Positions 42,861 through 51,914 of a stretch of DNA of 64,000 nucleotides are shown one piece after another. The translations under genes were made by a program, and so were the position numbers. Position 1 is the stretch's first letter, and every line of letters begins with the position of its first letter. The stretch covers positions 1 to 64,000 of the forward strand of contig OMWK01000002.1 of assembly GCA_900314745.1 (NCBI GenBank), written 5' to 3'. This DNA comes from an uncultured Eubacteriales bacterium. Lineage in GTDB: Bacteria > Bacillota > Clostridia > Saccharofermentanales > Saccharofermentanaceae. Below the pieces are notes generated by a model. The model saw only the letters and a list, made by a program, of their open reading frames with translations, made no database searches and was not told the DNA's origin.

Positions 42861-44919
42861 CGTAATCGCCTCCTTCCCCTTCCGATGCAAGGTCATCGAT
42901 AAAGCTGGAAATATCCAGATTACCGTTTGGCTCCGGTTCTATAAGTTCAGCGTCAGTAGGCATCTCAGGGATCACTATCTCTTCAGGAGAATATGCTGTA
43001 ACAGGAGGCTGCTGCTCCTGAACATTCTTCCTGCGATTCTTACCCCTGGAAGAATTATCACTCTCATCTATCTTGCCGGAATACTGGGACATCGGATAAA
43101 TGAATGATACGAGGAAATAAACAATACTTAATGCTATGAAGACGATCCTCATGTCGAAGAACAGTGCAAGACCGTATACCGGCAATGACAGGAGCACGCC
43201 GGCTACAAAAGACATCTCCGATGCCTTTCGAAGGTTGTACTTGATCTTAAACCTCGAATTCGCGATGAGATACAGCACATAAAGATAATAGAAGTCGTGC
43301 AGACCGAGTCCGAGACCTACAAGAGCTACAGTAAAGACAAGCATCTTAGCCGTAGGCATGAGTGCAAAGAGTATGAGACCTATAAGCGATGCCAAGGATG
43401 ACAGTAGTACTCTGGTCCTGGATGACAGGGCATACGCCAGTCTCTCCTTGATTATGAATCCCGCGAACAGTGCGAAGAAAGCCGTTACAAGGTAATAGAA
43501 AGACGATGTCGCGAGTGAGATTCCGACTGTATCAAGGAAATCCGGTACAAATCCGAGAAGGAATGAGAACAGAACACCCATGCTGAAGAACGTGGATGCG
43601 AGGAATCTTCCGGAATACTTATCCGAGACGAGCTCAAGCCATCTGTTAACGGGAAGATAAGACTCCTTCGGAGGATTGTTGTCTCTCATGAAGTAGATGA
43701 TGCCAATGCAGGACATGATCATGATAGCTCCGCTTATTACGTTAACAACGAGCAGACCGAATCTCTCAAAACAGATTCCGGCAATAACGGCACCGACTGA
43801 AACGCCGAGGAAGTATCCGGAATACTGGATATTATGAATCTTCCTGTCTGAGAAATCCTCATAACCCAGTTTACCTGCATTAAGTCTGTAATCTCTTAAC
43901 GAATCGAGGGACATGCCGTAAGCAAATCCTATGAAAGGAATGAGAGCGATCGTTACCGGCATGATGTCGATGATGCCGGCAGCAAGGCTTAACATGTAGC
44001 CTACGCATGTCGTTACAAGAACTGCAATCCTGGTTGTGAGCTTAAACTTAAGCTCCTTCCTTATTGCAGACCCGCCGAAAAGCCCGATTACATACAGCAC
44101 AAGGCCGCCGATAATAAGAGCCTGTACGGCAAGTGAAGGCAGTTCAAGCTCAACTCCCGCATTCTTGATGTAATCAGGAATGATAACTGCAGTCATGACT
44201 GCACCCAAAGAGCAGAAGAATGACAGGAATGAGACGGCCTCAGTACCATACATAATGATGACGGGCACGTTGCCTGATATTCCGCGGCTCAATGTAGATA
44301 CGAACAGATTAAGTTCATAGATGATTATCGCCATCGCAATGGCTATCGAGATAATCGTGAATATCCAGCTTAACGACATACCGTTAACAGTGGAAACAAA
44401 ATCAGAATAAGGCATTCTGACCTCGAGTATGCCCGCTGAAGTATTCTCGGGAGAAATAATCGGGGCAATGGCGCATACATACTTAACGCCGTCATCTGTT
44501 CTGGTAGTGAAAGCCGCATGCTGCAGCTCGAAGCAGTTGTTGTATTCATCGCCTACGCCGGACAGATAATACTGCTCGGAACCGCTGTATTCAGAAGTTG
44601 TGCCGAGTCTCAGGAACGAATTGCCGGCCTTCGTATAGATATCGAATATGTAAGGCTTGCCTTCGGCATACTCATATACGGGAAGCGGGAAGCTCATTCC
44701 TTCCACTATTCTCGAGTGTCCGAGAGCCGTTGAACAGGATACGGCAAGTGATTCCATTGCCTCTGCCCTCTCGGTCTCAAGAACGACAACATAGTTATCG
44801 GTGAGGATATTACTCATGACCATGAGGACAACAAGAACGATAACAAAGCAATAACCTATAGTCGCGGCTACGCTCCTCTTCTCTTTCCTTCTCTTTATCT
44901 CAGCTGAATTACGGCTCAT
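42844..44919 (-). CDS. Cache-like sensor domain fused to an MFS-type transporter
   Basis: 691 residues. A basic N terminus, a membrane helix (about residues 18-40), an extracellular domain of about 135 residues (PYIFDIYTKAGNSFLRLGTT, then VKYVCAIAPIISPENTSAG, a Cache-like beta-sheet pattern), a second helix (about 183-203), then some 12 helices of major-facilitator type (GFAYGMSLDSLRDYR, FLGVSVGAVIAG) up to about residue 600, and an acidic cytosolic tail with a basic patch (RGKNRRKN). This looks like a transporter module that senses ligands or signals rather than a plain exporter. It overlaps the upstream sensor gene by four bases and the downstream sigma-like gene by 17. I do not know a characterised homologue. 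Confidence 0.7.
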   Translation of the reverse strand: MSRNSAEIKRRKEKRSVAATIGYCFVIVLVVLMVMSNILTDNYVVVLETERAEAMESLAVSCSTALGHSRIVEGMSFPLPVYEYAEGKPYIFDIYTKAGNSFLRLGTTSEYSGSEQYYLSGVGDEYNNCFELQHAAFTTRTDDGVKYVCAIAPIISPENTSAGILEVRMPYSDFVSTVNGMSLSWIFTIISIAIAMAIIIYELNLFVSTLSRGISGNVPVIIMYGTEAVSFLSFFCSLGAVMTAVIIPDYIKNAGVELELPSLAVQALIIGGLVLYVIGLFGGSAIRKELKFKLTTRIAVLVTTCVGYMLSLAAGIIDIMPVTIALIPFIGFAYGMSLDSLRDYRLNAGKLGYEDFSDRKIHNIQYSGYFLGVSVGAVIAGICFERFGLLVVNVISGAIMIMSCIGIIYFMRDNNPPKESYLPVNRWLELVSDKYSGRFLASTFFSMGVLFSFLLGFVPDFLDTVGISLATSSFYYLVTAFFALFAGFIIKERLAYALSSRTRVLLSSLASLIGLILFALMPTAKMLVFTVALVGLGLGLHDFYYLYVLYLIANSRFKIKYNLRKASEMSFVAGVLLSLPVYGLALFFDMRIVFIALSIVYFLVSFIYPMSQYSGKIDESDNSSRGKNRRKNVQEQQPPVTAYSPEEIVIPEMPTDAELIEPEPNGNLDISSFIDDLASEGEGGDYDGYVE

Positions 44920-45599
44920 AGCTTCCTCCCCATGCCTGATCCTGAACGGTGAATGAACTTAGGGATCAGAAGCTGAACGATATATACGAATATTCCGACG
45001 GCTACGGCAATGATGACGCACTTGAGGATCCTTCCTTCGAATGAATCACCCATGGCCTTAAGACCGTTGAAATTGCACTTATACTCAAATACTGCAACAC
45101 ATCTGCCTGTGGAATCAGCAACGGGAACAAGGACACTCTCAGAATTCTTGCCTTCAACAGTAGTAGGAAGATTATCGGCATTAAGCCACTCGGAGATATC
45201 CCTGCTTGCTACCTCAAATGTCTCAGGAGCATCAGGGCCCTGATTCATGAGGATCGAGAGATGACCGTCTGAATAATAGAACAGACCATAACTCTCGCTT
45301 GTATAAGACTTCGTTGATGTGTCCGACAACATCAGCGAGAGTACCTCATTGTACTTAACTGCAGCATCCTGGGGATTTGCAGCTATCTCATCACCGTCCA
45401 GAGTTCTTCTGACAACATCGCTTACGGATTCACACTTTGTATCCGCGATGGACTTGAACTCCTCTTCAAACTGAAGTCTCATGTGGTGAACGGCAAATGA
45501 TACGGAAAGTACGGAAAGCATTAACGAGACGATGATAAGGATCACCGTTCTGATAACTCTGTTAAGAACATCCGCCTGATTGGCAGTTCTGTTTTCCAT
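44916..45599 (-). CDS. Membrane protein with extracellular Cache-like domain
   Basis: 227 residues: helix at about 15-38, extracellular part at about 39-185, second helix at about 190-212 and a short basic end. The extracellular part shows SYGLFYYSDGHLSILMNQG, then SVLVPVADSTGRCVAVFEY, the paired beta strands of a PAS-like Cache domain, preceded by a helix (MRLQFEEEFKSIADTKCESV). No kinase, HAMP, GGDEF or methyl-accepting domain follows, so any signal must pass to partners. It is the first gene of the operon with the Cache-MFS and sigma-like genes. A GGGAG ribosome site precedes ATG 45599. Confidence 0.7.
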   Translation of the reverse strand: MENRTANQADVLNRVIRTVILIIVSLMLSVLSVSFAVHHMRLQFEEEFKSIADTKCESVSDVVRRTLDGDEIAANPQDAAVKYNEVLSLMLSDTSTKSYTSESYGLFYYSDGHLSILMNQGPDAPETFEVASRDISEWLNADNLPTTVEGKNSESVLVPVADSTGRCVAVFEYKCNFNGLKAMGDSFEGRILKCVIIAVAVGIFVYIVQLLIPKFIHRSGSGMGRKL

Positions 45600-45638
45600 C
45601 AGTTAATCGCTCCCGCATTCATTTTATTATCTCAAATC

Positions 45639-45647
45639 ATTATAACA
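45639..45647 (-). promoter_or_regulatory. Extended -10 promoter of the Cache-MFS operon
   Basis: The minus strand reads TGTTATAAT (TGn plus TATAAT), with transcription expected near 45632 and GGGAG at about 45610-45614. A TTGACT lies 20 bases upstream, too far to be an ideal -35. Confidence 0.6.
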
Positions 45648-45662
45648 CTAATAATACCAAAA

Positions 45663-47162
45663 TCAGTCAAGTGCGTTTACAAGATCCCTGAACAAGTCGC
45701 CTCTGTGCTCAAAATGCCTGAAATGATCATAACTCGTACCTATGGACGACAGTATTACGATCTCGCCGTCCTTTGCCATGGAACGGGCCATGTTAAGAGC
45801 CTTGTTAAGCTTATCCTCTACAGCCTGCTTTGTCTTTTGGAATTCATAAACCTCATTCTCGCCGTTCTCGATCTCCAGAAGCTCATACTGTCTTCCGTTG
45901 GATTCATTCGCGAGTATGTTCTTAACAAACTCGGCGTTAGTACCGTAAATGATTATCCTGTCGCAGACATTAAGGATAGCGTCTCCGAGACCTGTATAAT
46001 CGCACTTCTTATCCGCACCGCCGCAGATAAGGACACCCTTCTGCCCTCTTGACTTGAGGGCATTCATAGTATTGATGGTTCTGTTAGGTGACGTATCGAT
46101 AGATGAATTGTAGTACTTAACTCCGTCAAGCTCCCTTATGAACTCAATGCGGTGAGCAACACCCTTGAAGGTTCTCGCAACACCCTCGAAAGCCTCTTGG
46201 CTTACATAACCTGATGTAGCGAGTGCTGCCGCAAGATAATTCTCAACATTATGCCTGCCGGGGATAAGTATGTCTTTCTCATTAATAAGCTTTAAAGCGC
46301 CTTCGGGACCTTCGAGTGTAAGATATCCGTCTTCATCAAGATATGCGCATGTCTTAAGCTCTGTCTGACCGCTTCTCTTTGCTACAGACTCTGAAAGAGC
46401 AAAGTAAGATACGCTGCCTCTTGCAAGATCCTTCATCTTATATGTGATGTCACAGGCTGAATTAAGAACGACTCTTCCCGTCGGAGACTGATACTTGAAG
46501 ATATTGGTCTTGGCGGATATGTATTCATCGTAATCGGTATGGAAATCGAGATGATTAGGAGTGACGTTGGTAACAATAGCAACGTCAGCAGACGTTACAC
46601 AGTCCAGAAGCTGAAATGATGACAGTTCAAGCACAACCATGTCATCTTCTGTTATCTTCTCAACCTGATCAAGAAGAGGCGTTCCGATGTTTCCGCCGAT
46701 GTATACATTGTAACCCGATGCCTTAAGAAGCTCGCTTACAAGTGTTGTGGTCGTTGTCTTGCCGTCTGAACCCGTTACTGCAAATATCTTGGCAGGACAA
46801 AGATTCATGAACAGTTCCATCTCAGTGGTCAATACACTGCCGTTATTTCTAGCGGCAATAAGTTCAGGATTCGTATATCTCATCTTCGGTGTCTTGAACA
46901 CATACTCATAATGGGACTTCATGAGAAGATCGAGGTAATCCCTGCCCAATGACCAGTTGATCTTAATTCCGTCCTTATCAAAATCAGACCTCGTCTTAAG
47001 GATGGAAGGATCATCTTCCTCGAGTCTGTCAAAGGCGGTTACTTCAGCACCGAGCTTATAGAGCCATCTTATGAGCGGAACATTCGAGATTCCTACTCCG
47101 ATAACTGCAGCCCTCTTGCCCTTTATGCTGTTCTTAAAATCATCAAGCTTTATATTAGTCAT
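45663..47162 (-). CDS. murD: UDP-N-acetylmuramoylalanine--D-glutamate ligase
   Basis: 499 residues. MurD adds D-glutamate to UDP-MurNAc-L-Ala in the cytosol during peptidoglycan precursor synthesis. The N-terminal Rossmann part starts RAAVIGVGISNVPLIRWL; the ATP site is TGSDGKTTTTTL (about residue 130); LELSSFQL and NVTPNHLDFH follow, with the carbamylated-lysine region in SAKTNIF, and the C-terminal domain has ICGGADKKCDY. It is somewhat longer than E. coli MurD (438) owing to an extended N terminus and loops. It lies outside the usual dcw cluster, 11 bases after an ABC exporter gene. GAGAGG precedes ATG 47162. Confidence 0.95.
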   Translation of the reverse strand: MTNIKLDDFKNSIKGKRAAVIGVGISNVPLIRWLYKLGAEVTAFDRLEEDDPSILKTRSDFDKDGIKINWSLGRDYLDLLMKSHYEYVFKTPKMRYTNPELIAARNNGSVLTTEMELFMNLCPAKIFAVTGSDGKTTTTTLVSELLKASGYNVYIGGNIGTPLLDQVEKITEDDMVVLELSSFQLLDCVTSADVAIVTNVTPNHLDFHTDYDEYISAKTNIFKYQSPTGRVVLNSACDITYKMKDLARGSVSYFALSESVAKRSGQTELKTCAYLDEDGYLTLEGPEGALKLINEKDILIPGRHNVENYLAAALATSGYVSQEAFEGVARTFKGVAHRIEFIRELDGVKYYNSSIDTSPNRTINTMNALKSRGQKGVLICGGADKKCDYTGLGDAILNVCDRIIIYGTNAEFVKNILANESNGRQYELLEIENGENEVYEFQKTKQAVEDKLNKALNMARSMAKDGEIVILSSIGTSYDHFRHFEHRGDLFRDLVNALD

Positions 47163-47173
47163 TTATGTACCTC

Positions 47174-48913
47174 TCATTCTTCCGTATATGAAGCATATAA
47201 TCTGCTGTAAAAACCGCCTTCAGCCATAAGTTCATCATGCGTGCCGATCTCGCTTATGCTGCCGTTCTCAACAACGACAATCATATCCGCATCGATAATG
47301 GTCGAAAGCCTGTGCGCTATTATTATACTCGTTCTTCCCTCAAGTAGTTCCTTAACGGCTTTCTGTATCTTCACTTCAGTCAGGATGTCTACCGAAGACG
47401 TGGCTTCATCAAGTATCAGGATTGACGGATCCGATGTCATCGCGCGGGTTATGCTCAGAAGCTGTCTTTGTCCGTCGGATATGTCATCCCTCGACTCGTC
47501 TATCATCTCATCGTATTTATTAGGGAGACGCCTGATGAATGAATCTGCTCCTGTGGTGACAGAAGAATCCCTGCAGTCCTCAAACGATGCCTCCGGTTTG
47601 CCAAAGCGGATATTCTCAACAATGGTATCATTCCTGAACCATGTATCCTGACTTACGGTTCCGATATAAGAACGAAGCGTATTTCTCGGAATATCGGCAA
47701 TATTCAAGCCGTTTACGAATATTGCTCCTGAATCAGGCTCGTAGAATCTCATCAGAAGATTGATTATCGTTGTTTTGCCGCAGCCTGTGGGACCTACAAT
47801 CGCACACGAACAGCCCGAATGCACCTTGAAGCTTATGTTGTTAAGAACGGGTTTGCCTTCAACATAAGAGAAAGTCACATTCCTGAATTCTATCTCGAAG
47901 TCGCCGTCAGGATTCCAAAGATCATCGGGGCTTAGGTTAAGATCATCTTTAAGTTCCTTCTCATCCAGAAAAATAAATATCCTCTCCAGGCAGGCAAATG
48001 AATCCGTAAGCTCTGTATATACTCCGGACAGATCGTTAAACGGCTTCATGAACTGATTGGCATATGCAAGAAGCGATGTTAATTCACCGACCGTAAGAAG
48101 CGATGCAATAACCATGTTTGATCCGAAGAAAGCGACTCCTGCATAAATAAGTGCATTTACAAATCTCGTGGACGGATTTGTAATCGATGACAGGAATACC
48201 GCGCGGCCCGTGATCTTCCTGTATTTATCATTGATCTCATTGAAGCTTCTGCATACCAGATCCTGCGTTCCGAATACATATCCCGATCTGAAATTGGAAG
48301 TCTGCTCGGTAATGAACGAAGTCTGCTGTGACCTTACCTCCGTCTGCTTCTTAAAAGACCTGAACGAGCCTCTGGATATAAGATTCGCCGTAATGAAAGA
48401 AACAGGGGTAAATATCAGGATGAACAAAGATATCCTTATGTCGATGAAGATCATGATACCAAGTGTAAATGCTATAGCGGTAAGGCCCGAGAAGAACTGA
48501 TTGAAGAACAGAATAAGTCCGTCACCAATAGTCTCGCAGTCACTTATGATCATGCTCTGCAAAGATCCGGCAGACGTCCTGTCTATATAGCTTAACGGGA
48601 GTCTTCCTATCTTGCCGTAAGCATCGTTACGAAGTCTCGCGATAGTATCGTATGAGATCTTATTGTTGATGATATTAAGCAGATACTGCGAGAGTGAAGC
48701 CCCGGCAGTAAGACACAGCATCATCAGAATGAACCTTCCAAGAACACCAAAATCAACTGAAGGAACAAAACTGTCGATTGCCTTACCTGCAAGATAAGGA
48801 ATAAACATCGCAAAAGATGAGTAGAGTACCGCCGCACCTACTGAGAGGATCATGAGCTTCCGGGAACTTCCGATATACCCTGACAAACGCTTAAGGAGAC
48901 TTCTCTTATTCAT
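47174..48913 (-). CDS. ABC exporter half-transporter with canonical Walker B
   Basis: 579 residues: six membrane helices (residues 1-320) and an ATPase domain. Walker A is GPTGCGKTT, Walker B ILILDEATSSVD (catalytic Glu present) and the switch His lies in IIAHRLSTI. The signature motif is degenerate: ISDGQRQ instead of LSGGQ. Together with the other half-transporter (48906) it should form a heterodimer with one consensus and one weak ATP site, as in BmrCD/TM287-288 type multidrug exporters. The two genes overlap by eight bases. murD follows 11 bases later. The substrate is not known; the setting suggests export of an envelope-related or toxic compound. Confidence 0.92.
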   Translation of the reverse strand: MNKRSLLKRLSGYIGSSRKLMILSVGAAVLYSSFAMFIPYLAGKAIDSFVPSVDFGVLGRFILMMLCLTAGASLSQYLLNIINNKISYDTIARLRNDAYGKIGRLPLSYIDRTSAGSLQSMIISDCETIGDGLILFFNQFFSGLTAIAFTLGIMIFIDIRISLFILIFTPVSFITANLISRGSFRSFKKQTEVRSQQTSFITEQTSNFRSGYVFGTQDLVCRSFNEINDKYRKITGRAVFLSSITNPSTRFVNALIYAGVAFFGSNMVIASLLTVGELTSLLAYANQFMKPFNDLSGVYTELTDSFACLERIFIFLDEKELKDDLNLSPDDLWNPDGDFEIEFRNVTFSYVEGKPVLNNISFKVHSGCSCAIVGPTGCGKTTIINLLMRFYEPDSGAIFVNGLNIADIPRNTLRSYIGTVSQDTWFRNDTIVENIRFGKPEASFEDCRDSSVTTGADSFIRRLPNKYDEMIDESRDDISDGQRQLLSITRAMTSDPSILILDEATSSVDILTEVKIQKAVKELLEGRTSIIIAHRLSTIIDADMIVVVENGSISEIGTHDELMAEGGFYSRLYASYTEE

Positions 48914-50636
48914 TCGAACTCTCCTCTTCCCTTTGAAGCCGTAAGAACTCCCGGTATTCGTCTGAACTGCTCTTAAGTTCAGAGTGTGTTCCTATGGCTG
49001 ATATCCTGCCGTTATCTATGAAGATTATCCTGTCGCAGTTCTTTACCGTACGTATCTTCTGAGACACGATGATCACCGTAGGCGGATTGGATAATGTGTT
49101 CAGGTTCTTAAGAAACCTTCTCTCCGTTCCTGCATCAAGTGCCGAAGTCGAATCATCAAGTATAAGAAGGCCCGGCCTTCCTGCGATCGCACGTGCTATT
49201 CCAATCCTCTGCTTCTGTCCGCCGGAAAGACCGGTTCCGTTCGAGCGAACTTCATACAACAGCCCCTCATTCTTAGATGCGGTAACATCATCCGTACAGG
49301 AGATTGAGACTGCTTCATCGAGGTCCTTATCACTTATCCACTCACGACCCAATGTTATGTTATAAGCAATTGTGCCCGTGAACATCAGGGCCTTCTGAAG
49401 ACAAAGTCCTATCGCTCTTGATATTGACTTACGGGAGTATTCATCGATAGGATTTCCGTCTATAAGGACAGTACCTGAAGTCACATTATAAAGTCCTGAG
49501 GCAATCTGTCCTATCGTTGACTTACCGGAACCCGTCTTACCGATTACACCTATCTTCTCTCCCGGCTTAACAGCAAAACTTACATCAGTAAGCGTGTCCT
49601 CATTGCTTCCGTAATACCTGAAAGAAACATTACAAAACTCGAGTGAATGTGCTTTCGAGGGGTCCTCAAAAGACAGCGCGCCTCCTGTGGCATCGTCAGG
49701 CATCTCAAGTATCTTCTCCACCCTGCCCGCGCACGCTATCGCACGGCTGACAGTTATTATGAGATTCGCAAGCTTAATGAGCTCAACAAGAATCTGGGAC
49801 ATGTAGTTATAAAGGGCGACAACCTGTCCCTGAGACAATGCACCCGTGCTGACGTTAACACCGCCCCTGTAAATCAGAAGGCATATCGCGAGATTGATTA
49901 TGAGAAATGTCAGCGGATTAAGATAAGACGATATCTTCGCAGCTTTCTTCTGCATAAGGTTAAGATGATCGCTCTCATTCTTAAACCACCCGTAATCGTC
50001 GGTCGTCCTGTTATACCCGCGAATTACACGCACACCTGTAAGGCCGTTTCCGGCATGTGCCGCAAGCGTATCGAGCCCTTCCCTCGTTTTCTTGTACGCT
50101 GGAATCGCAGACTTCATGTTAAAGGAGACAACAAGTCCCAGGAAAAGCACGCAAATAACGGATATCATCGCCATCCTGACACTGATGGTAAGTGCCATTA
50201 TGACTGCGCCAAACACAATGAACGGCGACCTTAGAAGAAGTCTCAGGAAAAGGTTGATTCCGGCCTGTATCTGGTTTACGTCGGAAGTAAGGCTCGTAAC
50301 TATCCCGGAGGAACCGAGTTTCTCGTAATCCGTGACGGAGAGCCTCTCAATCTTATTGAAGAGGTCCCTTCTGACATCACTTGAGATACCTGCGGCAGCC
50401 TGCGCGGCAAAATACTGCGCGAAGATGGCACACACGAAGCCTGTCACGGCGAAAAGCAACAGTAGAAGCACTCGCTTCTGTATATATACGCTGTCTTCGG
50501 AAGGAATACCGTTATCGATGATATCCGCAATAACCAAAGGTACTATCAGCTCAAATGCCGCCTCAGAAAGCTTGAATAAAGGGCTGAGAATCGATTTGAG
50601 CTTATAGTTTCCGAAGTATCGCAGAACCGTCTTCAT
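48906..50636 (-). CDS. ABC exporter half-transporter with degenerate catalytic residues
   Basis: 576 residues, same layout as its partner. Walker A is GKTGSGKST, the signature is canonical (LSGGQKQR), but Walker B ends LLILDDSTSALD (Asp in place of catalytic Glu) and the switch His is Gln (IVSQKIRTV). In the heterodimer its Walker motifs face the degenerate signature of the partner, so all weak elements sit in the same ATP site, as known for asymmetric exporters. The start ATG 50636 is seven bases after the amidohydrolase stop, with no clear ribosome site, so translation may be coupled. Confidence 0.92.
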   Translation of the reverse strand: MKTVLRYFGNYKLKSILSPLFKLSEAAFELIVPLVIADIIDNGIPSEDSVYIQKRVLLLLLFAVTGFVCAIFAQYFAAQAAAGISSDVRRDLFNKIERLSVTDYEKLGSSGIVTSLTSDVNQIQAGINLFLRLLLRSPFIVFGAVIMALTISVRMAMISVICVLFLGLVVSFNMKSAIPAYKKTREGLDTLAAHAGNGLTGVRVIRGYNRTTDDYGWFKNESDHLNLMQKKAAKISSYLNPLTFLIINLAICLLIYRGGVNVSTGALSQGQVVALYNYMSQILVELIKLANLIITVSRAIACAGRVEKILEMPDDATGGALSFEDPSKAHSLEFCNVSFRYYGSNEDTLTDVSFAVKPGEKIGVIGKTGSGKSTIGQIASGLYNVTSGTVLIDGNPIDEYSRKSISRAIGLCLQKALMFTGTIAYNITLGREWISDKDLDEAVSISCTDDVTASKNEGLLYEVRSNGTGLSGGQKQRIGIARAIAGRPGLLILDDSTSALDAGTERRFLKNLNTLSNPPTVIIVSQKIRTVKNCDRIIFIDNGRISAIGTHSELKSSSDEYREFLRLQREEESSNE

Positions 50637-50642
50637 TTACGA

Positions 50643-51902
50643 TCAGGCTAACTGTGACAGTAATTCAGCGCACTTCTTACGCGTCTCGTCAAAGTCAATT
50701 GTTGTAAACTCGCCGTTCTCATAGAGAATACGGCCGTCGATCATAGTCATCTTTACGCAGGAATTATCAGCACTGTAAACGATATTGCGGACGATGTTAT
50801 TCTCAGGCTGCATCGACGGTTTATTCATGTCGATCATGATGATATCTGCCTTCTTGCCCGGTGCAAGAACATCGCAGTCCGTAAGGCCCATGCAAAGAGC
50901 GCCGTCTGAAGTTCCTGCCTTAAGTATCTTAAACGGATCGACCGCTGCCGCATTATCCGTAAGTACGTTAGACAGCACAGTATCAAGATACATCTCACGG
51001 AACATCGAAAGGCTGTTGTTGGAGCCTGCGCCGTCTGTTCCGATGGCGATCTTCATATCCTCATTAATGAACTTGTATACAGGTGTGATACCGCTCGCAA
51101 GCTTCAAGTTTGAGCATGCATTGAATACAGACCAGAGACCCTTCTTCTTAAATAACTCCCTGTCCTCATCGGTAAACCATACGCAGTGGAAGCCGCCGCC
51201 GCCGAAGTCGTATATGCCGAGCTTGTCAAAAAGGACCGCGGGAGTTACTCCGTAGCGCTCCTTACAGCCTTCCACCTCAGCCTGGGTCTCTGAAATGTGG
51301 ACAAAGACGGGAGCCTCATACTTATGGGCAAGGGCCGCTACCTTCTTAAGATTATCCTCGCATGTCGTATATTCGGCATGGAAACCGTAAATATAGGATA
51401 CGAGCGGGTCATAGGAATTGAACTTATTGTAGTTCTCCTCAAGAAGATCCATTCCGCCGAAATCATTTGCATCATCGACACTTACATAACGGAATCCGGT
51501 CTCCACTGCTGCTCTTGCCGATTCTATCCTCTTGGGATACATATCAAAACATGCCGTAATTCCGCCTGCAAGATACTCTGCATAAGCAAGCTTTGTGAAC
51601 CAGTAGATATGTTCCAAAGTAAGCTTTGCTTCCCTTGGGAAAATGGCCTTATATAACCAGTCGTGAAGAGAATAATCATCTGCCAGAGATCTCGAGAATG
51701 TCATGGCGGAATGAGTATGGGCATTCTTAAGACCGGGCATCAGAAGATTGCCCTTACAGTCTATTTCCCTGTCAAAGGGTTTATCCGAAGGCTTTGACTG
51801 ACCAATGTATTCAATCTTCTTATCAGCAGTCCATAACTCACCTTCAAGGACCGTGTTATCAGACATTGTAAGTATTCTGGCATTGTAGAAACGTATCCTC
51901 AT
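50643..51902 (-). CDS. Amidohydrolase, methylthioadenosine/S-adenosylhomocysteine deaminase-like
   Basis: 419 residues. A metal-dependent amidohydrolase of the MtaD/TrzA/SsnA group; members deaminate adenosine derivatives, guanine or atrazine-like rings. The metal ligands are complete: HTH in LKNAHTHSAM (about residue 62), His in FVHISETQAEVE, His in GGFHCVW, and Asp in IGTDGAGSNNSLSMF (about residue 288). CAGGAG precedes ATG 51902. It lies between M18 aminopeptidase and the ABC genes. MtaD-like activity would fit SAM salvage (metY is elsewhere in the window), but the exact substrate is uncertain. Confidence 0.85.
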   Translation of the reverse strand: MRIRFYNARILTMSDNTVLEGELWTADKKIEYIGQSKPSDKPFDREIDCKGNLLMPGLKNAHTHSAMTFSRSLADDYSLHDWLYKAIFPREAKLTLEHIYWFTKLAYAEYLAGGITACFDMYPKRIESARAAVETGFRYVSVDDANDFGGMDLLEENYNKFNSYDPLVSYIYGFHAEYTTCEDNLKKVAALAHKYEAPVFVHISETQAEVEGCKERYGVTPAVLFDKLGIYDFGGGGFHCVWFTDEDRELFKKKGLWSVFNACSNLKLASGITPVYKFINEDMKIAIGTDGAGSNNSLSMFREMYLDTVLSNVLTDNAAAVDPFKILKAGTSDGALCMGLTDCDVLAPGKKADIIMIDMNKPSMQPENNIVRNIVYSADNSCVKMTMIDGRILYENGEFTTIDFDETRKKCAELLSQLA

Positions 51903-51914
51903 AAAAAACTCCTG

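Noticed and set aside
42844-44919. Plain drug-efflux MFS pump
   Set aside because: The extra extracellular Cache-like domain and helix before the transporter, and the operon partners, do not fit a simple exporter.
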